Shown: positions 36,093 through 47,670, counted from the stretch's first letter. The stretch is DNA of 64,000 bases from Camillea tinctor (GCA_022578605.1 MU394156.1:25673-89672); one strand, 5' to 3'. The notes: generated from the sequence alone by a model not told the origin. Made by a program: numbers and translations.

Positions 36093-37695
36093 TCAAGCCT
36101 TCTTGCAAGCCACCATGGAAATACCAGATGAATCTAGACCTGCATTATCTAATTGCTCTCCCTCAATCGACTCCACTCGGTTCCTATGTTCCTCCCTTAT
36201 CTCAAACATGCGTACAATGATGACCCATACGCACATGCCGCAAATGAAGCCCAGACTTGCTTTAAAACCTCTGTAATATTCAGGGGCGTCAGTAGTCGGG
36301 TATAGGAACTGTTGGATAATTGTCGTTAATGCTGCGCCACAGGAATTCATAATAGCAAGAGTTAATGCTCTCACTTGTGCATCGCCTGACGTCAATATAT
36401 TAGCCCAGCTGTAGTAAATGGGTGATAGAGGTCCATCCAGACCCGCAAAGAGGTAGGACGTGATGCGTAAGCCCAAAGGTATATCCCAGACCACAAGGCA
36501 TATTGTCCCAAAGAGAAGGAAGAATAAGTTGAAGGCGACGGCCGCCATACGACAGCCTGTTGTGTCAACATATATATTGAGCAACAAAACCATCACAATA
36601 TTCCATCCGTTGATCGCTGTTGGGATATTATTTACTTGGTAGATACTCCAGCTGTGATCCATATCATATTTAAGGTAAAGTTGCATCACTGTGTTGGCGA
36701 CCTTACCAACCGTGGTATTCCAAAACCTGTTGTAAAGTCAGAATTGTGATCTTCTAAAGCTAAAGCGGCTGGCTCCCTACATCCAAAGAATAGTCAGAAC
36801 GTAAAGTTGCCATGTCTTGAGGGTTCGGGCGAAGAGGTCCCACGTAAATTTTGTGCTTTCCTGTCGACCATCCTCGGCTAGTCTTTCGATGCAACGAGCC
36901 TTGTCCTCCTCGCTGAAATAGAACGACTTAGTGTTATACGGGGTATCAGGGAAAAAAACAGCCCCGTAAATTGCGACAACAATTGTGATGATACCATCAA
37001 TGATAAACACCCATCTCCAGGCCGGTATTCCGTTCTTGCCATCGAGAGATGCTAAAAGTCCACTTTGGATATACCCGCTAATCATAGTCCCTACGTAGGC
37101 AGCGCATGCAAAAATGGCTGTTCTTTTCCCAAGCTCGGTCTTTTTGTACCATGATCCTAAAACGTATTGAATCCCCACAAAAGTCGAACCCTCGAGAAAT
37201 CCGATGACGAACCGAATGCCATAGAGCTGAATGAAGTCAGAACAATATAGCTATAGGTTATCGTGGCTGGTAGGCCTTTCTTACTTGACGAACGTTGGTG
37301 ACTGCATACGTGCCAATCGTGAGGAATCCCCAAATAAGTTCCAAGCCGGGAAGTAAGAGCCGTGGTGGTATCCAAGTCAACAATATATTCGCTGGGATTG
37401 GACCGATGATCTGACCGATGGAGAAGCAGGTAGTAGCCAGGTTATATTCCGTCCCAAACATGGAGAGGTCCTCCTTCATGCCGCTGACATACGCATTGCT
37501 CAGATTAGACTGATCAAGCCACTTTGTGAAATATGCGAGACATCCGTAAGTCAAGATAAAAAAGTCAATTTTGAAGAGTAACTTCTTCTCGCTCGCCGGG
37601 GTACCTTCAGGATACCAAAGAAAGAACTTCGGTCGGTTTTTACCGTAGGAGGAATTGAATATATTTTTGGCATAGTATGACAATGATAAATCCAT
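36093..37695 (-). CDS. MFS transporter, Dal5/Liz1 (anion:cation symporter) type
   Basis: Plasma-membrane major facilitator, 496 residues, of the fungal allantoate/pantothenate/vitamin permease group (ACS family). Exons (minus) are 37695-37285, 37226-36781 and 36726-36093, introns 58 and 54 nt, frame intact. Sequence marks: FLWYPEGTPASEKKLLFKID before the first helix, WLDQSNLSNAYVSGMKEDL, the helix-5 region LYGIRFVIGFLEGSTFVG, GSWYKKTELGKRTAIFACAAYVG, and WRWVFIIDGIITIVVAI followed by FFPDTPYNTK. ILWMFWNTTVGKVANTVMQLYLK is formed across the second junction. The last half has six more helices and ends EIREEHRNRVESIEGE. The resemblance is closest, in my memory, to pantothenate transporter Liz1, but substrate is not readable. 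In the cluster it could carry a precursor or product. It is divergent from the second dioxygenase, sharing a promoter region. Confidence 0.9.
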
Positions 37696-38216
37696 TATTG
37701 TAAATGCAAAATCTTTGGGTCTTCAGCTGGTGAATTTGTTATTTGTCGATGCCGAGTACGAGACCAGGGAATGGAATCCATGAGTACCATTGAAACAGAT
37801 CTATATAAATACAATGATGATTGCCACCAATAACTGGTTATGACAACCCAGAAGAGCTACAAGCCATCGTGATAGGCCTTAGATAGCGTGACTAAATGAT
37901 GTGGGGATATTCGGGCGAAGTGCGACATGATTACCTCTATCGGATAGACACAATGATAAAAGTTGACTTCAAAGTGGGGTAGCAATCGACGACCTTTAAG
38001 ATGGGAGAAGACTTCGGGAAATAAATCCAAGCTTGTCTGTTCAAACAATACCATCTGTAACTTTAGGAAATTTTGCACGAATTTTCAAACTCTGATCTAA
38101 GTTTGTGGAGAGTAAAAGCGATACCGCTCTTGCTCTTGCTACGTTAGCTAAGAGCGTATATATCCGATCCACAACAAAGTTTGTAGACAACATTTGATAT
38201 CGCTTTCGACTTTAAA
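37696..38216. promoter_or_regulatory. Shared promoter region of divergent MFS and dioxygenase genes
   Basis: A 521-nt gap separates the start codons of the MFS transporter (minus) and the second dioxygenase (plus). No gene fits in it, so it should hold both promoters and 5' UTRs. No binding site could be named with confidence. Confidence 0.6.
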
Positions 38217-39528
38217 ATGGCAGAAGTACGGAACAATTCTTCATTGACTCCTTGCATGAAGGTGAGAAGTTGGAACGTGTTGGGGCACTCGACTTCTCTA
38301 ACAACTTGAATAGGACGAAAAATATGTATATTTTCACTCTGGCGCAGAAGCAACCTATCGCGAAGTATCCGACAAACCCTCCTCATTTACGTCAATCCCA
38401 ACCATCGACTTGTCAGAGATAGACAGCTCATCGACAGAAGCAAGGAAGCATATAGCCAATCAGATATACAAAGCTTGCCATGAGTGTGGCTTCTTCTACA
38501 TTAAAAGCCACGGGATCCCTGAAGATGTTATCAAACACACACTCGCGTTGCTGAAAAGATTCTTTGCGCTTAATATAGACACAAAGATGGATGCCCACGT
38601 GCAGAAGAACCCGGCTATCCGAGGCTACGAACCTATGTTGGAGACGAAACTTGATCCGAGAACACAAGGAGGTATGTCGCACAGAATGATGAGAGTGAAA
38701 AATCGTTAATCTCTTTTTAGATATTAAAGAAGCCTTCACTATGGGTGATTGTGTCATAGAGCCCGAGCAAAACTATACCGGCAAGACTGGCCAGAGCCCT
38801 CCATCACATATTACCCAATCACAAAATATTTGGCCCAGAAATGAGCCATGGTGGCGGGAAGGTCTATATAATTATTATAATTATATATTGCCCCTCTCCA
38901 TGAAACTTGTCAAACTATTCGCACTGGCGTTCGACTTGCCAGAAACAGCCTTTGACGGTTTTTTCAAGTTTCCTATTACCGGGATGAGAGCGCTATACTA
39001 CCCGCCGACACCAGTGGACAAAGATTCAGCAAGCGTGGGGCTTGGAGCCCATTCAGATTTCTCATGTAAGTTATAGAAACAGGAAGCACTATTTACGTAG
39101 AACATACTAAGTTGTCGTCGATAGGGCTCACACTTGTCTTACAAGATGAAGTCCCGGCACTGGAAGTCTTGAATCAGGATGGCATATGGATCGATGCCCC
39201 CCCGCAACCAAATACATTCGTGTGTAATGTGGGACAGTACTTAGAACGTCAGACCAACGGAAGATTCCCTGCCACAGTTCATAGGGTTCGAAACAGAACA
39301 GGTCGAGCACGGTACTCACTCCCGTTCTTCTTAACTATGGATCCGGACGTCGAGCTAGATGTGCTTGATTGTTGTAAGAGTGATACGGATCCACCTAAAT
39401 ACGAGAAAATCAATGTAGGCGATCTGTATATCCGACGAGTCCTACCGGCAAGAAAGAAACATCCTACGAGTGTGAAATATTGTAATGTACCACAGGATAA
39501 ATGGAAGTACGATATGCTTTTGCGATAA
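38217..39528 (+). CDS. 2-oxoglutarate/Fe(II)-dependent dioxygenase (second of two)
   Basis: Paralogue of the first dioxygenase, 383 residues, probable tailoring oxygenase. Exons: 38217-38261, 38314-38671, 38721-39065 and 39125-39528; introns 52, 49 and 59 nt, all GT-AG. The small first exon (MAEVRNNSSLTPCMK) was inferred because an in-frame TAG closes the frame just before DEKYVYF and serves as acceptor. DIOX_N spans IPTIDLSEID and GFFYIKSHGIPEDV; IKEAFTMGDC follows the second junction. Iron ligands are His246-x-Asp248 (GAHSDFSW) and His303 (ATVHRVRN); Arg313-x-Ser315 binds 2-oxoglutarate. ALYYPPTP is the expected core strand. Unlike the first copy it has three introns, so the two are not recent duplicates. 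Confidence 0.9.
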
Positions 39529-40398
39529 ATGAAAGCGCATCGTTAGATAGATGACTTAATAAATTAAGAAGAATTACCAAGTAAGGGCTCTGAATTATGG
39601 AGTAGATTAGAACCGTATTATGCATATTCATGGGCCTAACTAAGTATTTGCAATAAATCATGATGAATGGTGATAATACCTAATACTTATAGCAGTGATA
39701 ATATTTCGTTTCATGCTGGAATATGAGGTTACCACTCCACGATGTAGCACTATATTACTACTACATCTATATGTAGCAGCCTTCTGCCCTCCACAGGCTC
39801 TTTTTTTAGATTAATACACTTTGTCCTTTTCCCTCACCTACATCTCACTCCAATAGTTCACAGCTTAATAACTGTGTGTTATGAAAACACCCGTTGATAA
39901 TTTTTTGACTATTTTGAAATCATTTCTATCTGTGCGATATCACACGTTTTATCTCTTGCCATGGTTAAGACGATTTTCCCGTGTATCATTGTCGAATCTA
40001 ATGCTAACAATATCTTGTCCCGCAAGCAATATTGCATTTTTCTGGCTACTATCATATAACTGATTTAATCAAACTTCGTAAACATCGCATCATTGTTTTC
40101 AATGTCGTACCTTACGTCTTAAATTTAGTTGGCTCTGGTGACTTTAAGCTGAAGACTAGGTACTAGTACGGGTTCCTAATGCTCACATCCATATGACCAT
40201 CTCCCCGCGCGGACTTGCGCGTACCCTCTGCCGTTGGTCTATTCAAAAGACACATGGACAAACTAGGGTCGAAAGATCTGTTCAATACTATGGCTCCATT
40301 ACGGGCCTAGAAACTATCCTATATTATATGTTTTCCTGTTATAATAATAATATTTAAATAGTATTCTTAGTAACTACGCAGATAATTGGGGTATACAA
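39529..40398. other. Convergent 3' flanks, AT-rich
   Basis: The dioxygenase (plus) and the 694-residue protein gene (minus) converge on this 870-nt stretch. No gene was seen; small open frames are unsupported. Confidence 0.5.
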
Positions 40399-42483
40399 TT
40401 AGCTCCAGGTAGTACCAGATAGATCATGGCGAGCTCGGTCGCAGTTAGACTGCCCAGTATGAGTGTAACAAAGTCCAGCCACTCCAGCCGCCCACATTGA
40501 CCCAGACTCCCACATAATAATGGCAAGATCCCACATCTCCATAATCTTTTGATCATGGGGATAAGCCAGCTCGGCGGCGAGAATGGCCCCTAGGTATTCG
40601 CTCTCAGAGGGTAAGTTATTTGCCCCCTTTATATAAGCGAGGACCGGGTCTACCAAGAGGTCGATGACAGCACGAGTCTCTGGCAAAAGTTCCTTCGAGC
40701 AAAGAAATTGGAGTCGAGCCTCCGCGCTGGTCAGAGCAGGTCGCCCTCGCTTAACGTCAATGCCAAGCGCCTGAAAATGCTCCAATGACGGCCTCGTTCC
40801 CGGCATCGTGGCGACAATGCACGTGTCAATAGTGAGGTCCGTCCTACCGAGGAGGGCGATGGGTCGATGTCTGCAGTTGCTGAGCTGCCACCAATGCGTG
40901 AAGAGAACGCACAGAGCGGCTGGGTTATAGGGGTCATTGTCCCGGTACCAAATCATAGCACCCACCAATCGCGAATATACTTCGGCCAATGGTTTCTCAG
41001 CCAAAGATCCACGCGTTAAGGAAGGGATGATGTTGCTTACTTCTCCGCAAGCGATGTCAGCCCCAAGGTCAATCCAGTCGTGTAGAACACACCCCAGGCC
41101 AGCGATAGCAGCCATCTGTTCCCCGCCGCCAGAGTCGTAATAGACGTGACAAAAGACAGCGTCTGCAAGCTTGTATCGGGCCAGTCGACCGAGATCGTCC
41201 CATACAACCATGCATGGCCGGGAAGGGACAGGATGTGCATCCTCGATGACGGTCTTCTGGCGCAAGCATGCATAGTTGCAGCCCTTGACAATTCGTACGT
41301 CAGTTATGTGCGGGCCCGCAGAGTCGGAGGCTTCAGCAGCGGCGGCAACCTCGGCGAATGCAAAAGAGAGGTTGTCAGACATAGTAGTGCCAGCTTTGCC
41401 CACAGAGTAGTCTAACACGAAACCCGCGTCCATGATGGCCCACAACCCAGATATAGATCCCCCAAAGACGGCCCTATTGTAACCAATGGCCATGGAAAAG
41501 ACGCTGGTATTTAGGAGAGGTCCCTTGCAATCCTCCCTGTCAAGGATCTTGGCGGTGGCCTCATCAGGCGAGAACGCCACGCCGCTCAGCTTAGGAGGCA
41601 TCGGTTTCCGGGCGGAGCACCACGTAGGCATAACGGCTATGCGTACCTCGGCAAATGCTAGTCGCTCTGCCGTCCCAGTTGCTAAAGCTTTATCACGGGC
41701 TGCCAAGAGAGTTGCGGCGTCTGCTAGAAGCCCAACTGCGCAATCAACAGCGTCTGCAACACGTGCGTTGCGCATCCAAGAGACACGTGTGGCGGCGTCA
41801 ATAACCCCCCCGGTCTGAATAGTGTCTGAACGACACTCCAAGTTAACAGCCGTCATCAGTGTGTCTGTTTTATCGAGGTATCGCTGAGAAAATTTGCTTG
41901 AACCAGCCTTGACCGGACCTAGGCCGTGGGTCTTCAGTGACCAGCAGGGAGCTCCAAAAGGAGAGGTCATAGTAGCCCCTTGTGAAAAGACATGAGAAGA
42001 GCCCCATGTCGAAGAAATGCAAACATCGGCGGCGGGGTCCTCTGATGAAAAATCGGCCATGCGTTCAGCCCAGTGGGAGACGACGGGCAAGCAGTCGAAA
42101 GCCGGCGAGCGACTGAGACCTCCACTGACAATCAACCCAGGAACTAGGTCAGATAAGGGTTGGCGCAATGGCTGCCTCACTTTCTCATGATTCTTCGCTA
42201 CCGAGGGCAGCCTGATCTCATTAGAATGCGTGAGAACTTGGTCAGTTTGCGCTGGTCTCGTCTGCCCCTCAACACCTGGCGTGTGGCACCGCGGATCTAA
42301 GTCGGTCGATCCGGTACTTTTGAAGACTAAAGGCGACAAGTTGGTTGACTTGGATTTAAAGTCAGTCAGGTCCCGGCAGGTCATCCGTTCGTCGAAAATA
42401 GGTTGATGCTGGTCTCGGGGATCAATGAGCCCTCCAATGGATGCTGGCGCAGAAAGACCGGGTTTTCGAGCAATGTAAGGCAT
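40399..42483 (-). CDS. Large uncharacterised protein in the cluster, possible unusual cyclase
   Basis: Single-exon frame of 694 residues; the family is not recognised with certainty. Residues 1 to about 170 look disordered. The rest is Ala-rich and helical, without signal peptide or clear membrane helices. Conserved-looking motifs cluster at 429-535: WDDLGRLARYKLADAVFCHVYYD (Asp429, Asp430, Asp450), then LHDWIDLGADIACGEVSN (His468, Asp469, Asp472, Asp476, Glu481), then RDNDPYNPAALCVLFTHWWQL. Acidic residues on consecutive helices, with LARxxxA...C and a GExSN step, faintly recall the centre of ABA3-like (alpha-ionylideneethane synthase) terpene synthases. That comparison is from memory and unverified. 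The usual DDxxD and NSE motifs of class I terpene synthases are not obvious. Its position between dioxygenases and a UbiA prenyltransferase, in an otherwise backbone-free cluster, makes a biosynthetic role plausible. Confidence 0.8.
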   Translation of the reverse strand: MPYIARKPGLSAPASIGGLIDPRDQHQPIFDERMTCRDLTDFKSKSTNLSPLVFKSTGSTDLDPRCHTPGVEGQTRPAQTDQVLTHSNEIRLPSVAKNHEKVRQPLRQPLSDLVPGLIVSGGLSRSPAFDCLPVVSHWAERMADFSSEDPAADVCISSTWGSSHVFSQGATMTSPFGAPCWSLKTHGLGPVKAGSSKFSQRYLDKTDTLMTAVNLECRSDTIQTGGVIDAATRVSWMRNARVADAVDCAVGLLADAATLLAARDKALATGTAERLAFAEVRIAVMPTWCSARKPMPPKLSGVAFSPDEATAKILDREDCKGPLLNTSVFSMAIGYNRAVFGGSISGLWAIMDAGFVLDYSVGKAGTTMSDNLSFAFAEVAAAAEASDSAGPHITDVRIVKGCNYACLRQKTVIEDAHPVPSRPCMVVWDDLGRLARYKLADAVFCHVYYDSGGGEQMAAIAGLGCVLHDWIDLGADIACGEVSNIIPSLTRGSLAEKPLAEVYSRLVGAMIWYRDNDPYNPAALCVLFTHWWQLSNCRHRPIALLGRTDLTIDTCIVATMPGTRPSLEHFQALGIDVKRGRPALTSAEARLQFLCSKELLPETRAVIDLLVDPVLAYIKGANNLPSESEYLGAILAAELAYPHDQKIMEMWDLAIIMWESGSMWAAGVAGLCYTHTGQSNCDRARHDLSGTTWS

Positions 42484-44195
42484 GATAAATTCAATAAAAT
42501 CTTGTAACGCCGATATAATACCAGAAAACTGGTAAAGGAGAGATATAACTTTTTTTTTGTTTAGAAAAGGTGAAGGTTACTATTGGTATTGCGTTATATT
42601 AATCGTGGATTCATTGTGGTCAGAGATAACCCCATCTGGCCCAACCTAAATGTTAATAAGATGCACCGGGAACCTAAGGCCATCTTTTTCTCCTGCTTAA
42701 TCATGCCGATGCATGGCATTTCATCGCTCTATATGGCGAATTGCTTCCCTAGTAAGTTCCTGGAGCCGGCCCAGCCCAATACTCTTATTATGTTGAAATT
42801 GTTATGCAAAAGCTAAAAGCAAATGCTGATAGCTTTTAGCTATTAGCTCATATATAGTCCGTGACACGTTATTAACTAGTATGGTTTGAAACTGAAGATA
42901 GCGATGATCGAGAGGAGATTGACTACCTACGTCGAGATTGAGGGCAAAAAAATCAAGGGAATGGCCCCACAAGTGTTATAATGTGGATACCCTGATCTAT
43001 GGACCCATCTATATCCGTTAACTAAGGAGAATGCCGACACGCAGGTATAAAGGCATGTGATGGTCAGTAAGGGGTTCGGACTTAAGGAATGTATAATAGG
43101 TTTAGGAATAAAAGCGTTAAGTGCTGAGCCCTTTTTGTATCTATATATTTAATAACCCTTATCGCCCTATTTACAATGTTTATAAAAAGGGCTGGCCGGC
43201 AGAGGAAGAGTTAGATTTTTCAGGCTATTTTAAACCGAATATTTTAGTTTTAATCTTTGTTACGGTTATATTAGGTTGGTTGTTACAACTTTTAGTATTG
43301 CGGCTTTATACCGTTAAAGACTTATGTTTATTAGCCAGTATTGTTTTATTACCTTGACATATCGTTTCCGTTGCTTAAGAGTATAAGGGAAAATAAAGTA
43401 TAATTAAGTATATGTTTCGTTTTTAGATGTCCTATAACCACCATCATCACCACCATTATACTAGTAAACACGGGCACCTGCGTCGCACTGGAGGTTCGCA
43501 GGATAGGATGTCTACCCCTGGCTGTCATGAAAGGCAGCGGGGGCTGAGTCCATGTTGGCTACAAATGATGCTTAGACAGATCGCCCAGTGCAATCCACCA
43601 GCGCGTATTTAAGGCCTCGTTATCTTTGGTCGTGTCTCGCTCACGGTCCCGTTGGCTGTTGGTTTCGTAAGCAGCCAAGTTTTGTCTTATATTATGTTGA
43701 TTTTATGTATGATCAACCCCTGTGGGACTGGGTTAGGGTAAGTATCGGAATAAAGCACCTAAATTACCTACCTACTGAAAGGTGGTCCAGATGATCCCGA
43801 AAAAGATGATGTGTATTCGAAAGGGAGAGACTAGGCTAAGGCTATGATGAATAAGTAATTTTAGGGTGCTTCTTCCGAAGTTCACCCACAGCCCCACACT
43901 ACCTAGTAGCATCTGCCAGTACCCCACTTACCTCCATCTTTCCCACAGAGATTCCTTGGCACTCTTTCATCCCCCGATTATTTATCAATCCACTACTACT
44001 TGAAATGACAATTCACTACATTGAGCTACGGTCTAACGCCAGCATCATTCTCGAATATAACTATAATTCCTTACTCCCCTTAGTAGACAAGGCCGTCACT
44101 TCATACTGATTTATTACGCACAAAAAGACACACACTAGCAAGATAGCTGGGAAGTTTCTTTATCGTAAATATCCATCGTCTCCCGATCGTCATGA

Positions 44196-44626
44196 CTCCA
44201 GAAAACAACAGGACAATTCCTGCGAGACATTAGCCATGTGTTAGGTATCCTACAAAAAGCCGGCATTCCCTGTACCGTCTGATTTGAAGATGCCCTAGAA
44301 TACCACGGAGTCCCCACCGACGTTCTTTCCTTGTATGTACTTGTAGCCGACATAGACCAAGCGAGACAGGTCCTGGTTGAGAATGGTTGGACAGACGCCT
44401 CCGAGCCACCCGAGACTCTAATACATTTTCTACTTTGGCACCCTGAAATTCAACGCCGGCGGATGAACCCTCCGGCTCCCGACTCGGAGACACCACATTG
44501 AATGGTTAGCACCGTTTTTCTCCCGGCCGCCGACTGGTATTTCCCGATTGAAGAGCTCGTGTGGGCCGCCTCGGAGAATCACTTCTACCCGTCACTGCCG
44601 ACATTGTGTCACGGACCACCTCGTTA
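44196..44626 (+). pseudogene. Broken fungal gene relic with in-frame stops
   Basis: Reading one plus frame gives VLGILQKAGIPCTV, a TGA at 44280, then FEDALEYHGVPTDVLSLYVLVADIDQARQ and VLVENGWTDASEPPE, a second TGA at 44499, then STVFLPAADWYFPIEELVW. This order resembles a common fungal uncharacterised family with a nucleotidyltransferase-like start, in which VWxEDAL followed by GVPTxxxDLYLLVxDID is usual. The first TGA falls where I expect a Trp codon. A further in-frame stop lies upstream at 44193. No start codon fits, so this is a fragment. The family assignment is from memory. Confidence 0.65.
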
Positions 44627-45270
44627 ATCACGTGATATCGGCGGCATGGACCCACTAGCCGAGCTCAGCGAGGCTCGGCCAGTGCGGCCGAACTCAGCGA
44701 GGTTCGGTCGCCTCGGCCCCCTTTCTATATACACACTCATTATTTCCTTTGTAGCTAGAATAGTCAGTGATCAATCTAAGCATAATTTGTGTGGGACTTA
44801 TCCTTACGACCGTGCCTTTCATACTATTGGTACATAAACCTCGACCTCTAGTCGTAACACATTGATCAACAGCTTGATATCTAAACTTCTCGACGCGTCC
44901 CATTCTAGTCGGCTGCAAAGTACTATGGCACTATACGTCGTATACCTTTACGGCCATGTTAACTTGCTAAAGAATCGGGAATTTGCAAATCATATTAATT
45001 ATGAGAACAGCCAGTTCCATAGAGACGCTGTTGCTGGCCTTAGGGTTGGAACATTGCCGGTAATAGCGGAGGAGCGCCGCCTCCGGGACCAGCTGCGGGG
45101 CTAAAAGAACTAGTTTTAAAAACATTAAGGGAATCAGGCACTGCAGCTCTGCATATAGATATATATAAATTGCGTTGCTTTACTGTTATGGACCTAGATG
45201 CGATAGGTGGGAAGTGAAGAGCTTTGAGCAGGAATGCATAGGAAAGCAACAAGTCAGGCAAGAATGAAAA

Positions 45271-45450
45271 TATTACGTCAGTGGATGACTCAGCGGGCCC
45301 TAGATGTATTAGTTCCCCTTTTTAGGTTTCATTATCTTTTTCCTTTTCTCTCTCTTTCACACACACACACACACGTATAGCTCCATAGCACGGCAATATA
45401 TCCCGTTGTGCCCAGAGTCCTGTGTGTGTCGTAGGGGGTTATCCCCCACA
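45271..45450 (-). repeat. LTR-like dispersed repeat, copy 3 (inverted)
   Basis: On the minus strand it reads TGTGGGGGATAACCCCCTACG at 45450, then GGGCACAACGGGATATATTG, a GT/GA tract, AACCTAAAAAGGGGAACTAA and TGACGTAATA at the end. It is the best preserved copy and matches copies at 8240 and 29705 block by block. Confidence 0.72.
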
Positions 45451-45945
45451 GAAAAGTCAGATTGCTACCTATCGAAGAGGATCAGGCGACGGCAAAGATT
45501 ATACTCGAAGTCATCGAGAAAAACTCAGTTTTAAGAGGTCACACTGTTCCTTTCGAATATATAAATTATGCTTTGATTTCGAAGATCCCATAAGCTCCTA
45601 CTGAGATAAGAACAAGCAGCAACTGCATGAGGTTAGTAGGAAATATGATCAGAGGGGATTATTCTAGGTTAGAAGGGTGTCCCTGGTGGGTTCAAATTGT
45701 TCGTCAGAGGGAGATCATCAATGGCACCTCAATATAGAATAATGAGCTAAGCTCTTAACAAGTGATATAGATAACTAGATGGGACACCTGAGCATGGGTC
45801 GAGCATCTCACTCGGTCACTTTAGTGTGATAGCTTTACGACGGTTACGTCTGGGCCAATGGTTCAATAATCATGATTCTTAAGGCTTATTCAACGACATG
45901 AAGTTGAATAGAGTAGCATTGAAGCTTCATGGAGAACCCAGCATC

Positions 45946-47670
45946 TCAATCACCATGACCAAGCTTAAAGCCGCCGGGCACCAGCCTCTGGAAAACTGCA
46001 CGTGGGTCATACTTCCATTGAACCTCCTTCAGCTTCCTCCAATTATCCATTCCGTAGTGCTTAATAACGTCCTGTCCAGCGCTTGCATCGTTCATGAACA
46101 GGTAAGGGAGATACACATCCTGATCTTTCGCGGCTGCTTCAACTTCATCAGTAAGACTTCGTATGGCACTGTGTGATGCATCATCATCTTCTGGAAACCA
46201 CCAGCCCATGTCAGTATGGAACCAAGTCTGGGCGACCGGCTCCAGACCCAAGGCATTGCCCCCTCTGAGCTTGCCCTGCTCAACAGCCCCCGGCGATACG
46301 CCTTGCAGGGTAAAGATACCGGTTCCTGCAGTGATGGATTTCAGCTGCGTGACGGCGGTCGACTGGTCAAATATCTGTTTTATTGATGCATACATCGACT
46401 TGGTAGGCTTGAAGCTCGTGGTGGTCCATTCTATCCTACAGGCAACATTAGCAGAGACATAAGAAGAACTGACAAAGGCAAGCCCCACCGCGGTATGCTT
46501 GGAATCGGGTACTCAGCCAGCAGGTTATGAAGCGTCCGTAGGGCTGTCGTGTCCATCAGGGGCTTCCAGGTTTCCTCTATCCGATAAAAAGGGGCGAATG
46601 CGGCAGGCGACTCTTCAGGCTTGAGGTAGACCATGGCAAGAACTACACCATATGTCGTATTGGTCACATAGGCATTCATGTTGAACTGAGCATACGGGTC
46701 TTTCTGAGGGTCTGCCTGAAACTCGGCCAGAGCATCGAGCACATGTGCGAGAGCTTCGAAGGGATATACTCTGGTACCGCCCCATATATCGAAGATGTCG
46801 TATGTGCGGAGAGTAAACGCGGTCACGATGCCTTAATAGATGGATTAGCGAGATCGGCTAATAAAAGGGCACTGCAAGTACCGAAGTTATTACTTCCCCC
46901 TTTCAGTGCCCAGTACAAGTCTGGCATGGACTCTGCGTTCGCGTTCACGACGGAGCCGTCGGCGAGAACAACCTAGCGGTACGTTAGCCTCACGTCCCAG
47001 CCCACCAAAGGGCCGAGAACCTGCCTCATAGTCGACGACATTGTCGCACACCATCCCGTAGAGATCCGACAGATAGGACAATCCACCTGTTGAGGTCAAC
47101 GGTGTTTAGGGGGGCATCAATATGAGGATATGATTATCTTACAACCAAGAATCAACCCCCCGACACCAGCAGACAAGACGCGACCGCCCACAATGGTGAC
47201 CCTATGCGGGTCAAGCTCCGGATACACGTCACCCCATCGCTGCCCAGCGCCAATGGTGACTACGCCCTTCTCAGCATCGTATTGCGTGGAGCCAAACCGC
47301 GACATATCAACCAACACACCATCATCGATGTTCGCTGCACCGGCCACAGGCATATGTCCCCCGGATCGAATGGCGAAGCTGGCATTCGCCTCGACGAGGA
47401 TCGGCACGGCGGTCTGGAGTTCCTCCACTGTGTTGGGGCGGAATACACAATCCGGCGATGCCCACGCCGTCTGTGACCTGTTCCGGGGTGAGACGGTGCT
47501 AAGGCGGAGGCTATCACAAGCTCTTACCAGTTTTCTGTCGTCAAGGCGAGGTACTCGGCATCACCCGGTTGAATGGTTACATTGTTGAAGGTACTGGAAA
47601 GCACCTGGCATGCGATGTTGCCGGGACCCATGGACGAGTGAAACGCCGAGTAGGTGTAAAGAGACTGCAT
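45946..47670 (-). CDS. BBE-type FAD-linked oxidoreductase
   Basis: Berberine-bridge-enzyme-like flavoprotein oxidase, 487 residues, common in fungal metabolite clusters where it oxidises alcohols or drives ring closure. Six exons (minus): 47670-47528, 47477-47143, 47086-47025, 46972-46882, 46831-46489 and 46435-45946; introns 50, 56, 52, 50 and 53 nt. The third intron uses a GC donor. The FAD-binding PCMH domain shows [19 protein letters not shown], whose His89 is the expected covalent flavin site, [35 protein letters not shown] and [43 protein letters not shown]. The C-terminal BBE domain ends [18 protein letters not shown]. No signal peptide is seen with this start; an in-frame ATG six codons upstream (MSQYRI) or an upstream short exon could extend it. 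The gene is divergent from the UbiA prenyltransferase. Confidence 0.88.

Larger units (their letters stand above)
42484..45945. other. Gene-poor gap inside the cluster
   Basis: About 3.5 kb between the 694-residue protein and the FAD oxidase. It holds a pseudogene (44196-44626), LTR-like repeat copy 3, and AT-rich stretches near 43100-43420 with broken frames. No intact gene is supported. It may be an insertion zone splitting the cluster. Confidence 0.5.

Noticed and set aside
40399..42483. Calling the 694-residue protein a terpene synthase outright
   Set aside because: DDxxD and NSE motifs are missing and the ABA3-like resemblance rests on memory, so only a hypothesis is offered.
29772..45378. 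A CRISPR-like array in the GA/GT runs
   Set aside because: They are simple microsatellites in a eukaryotic genome without spacer structure.
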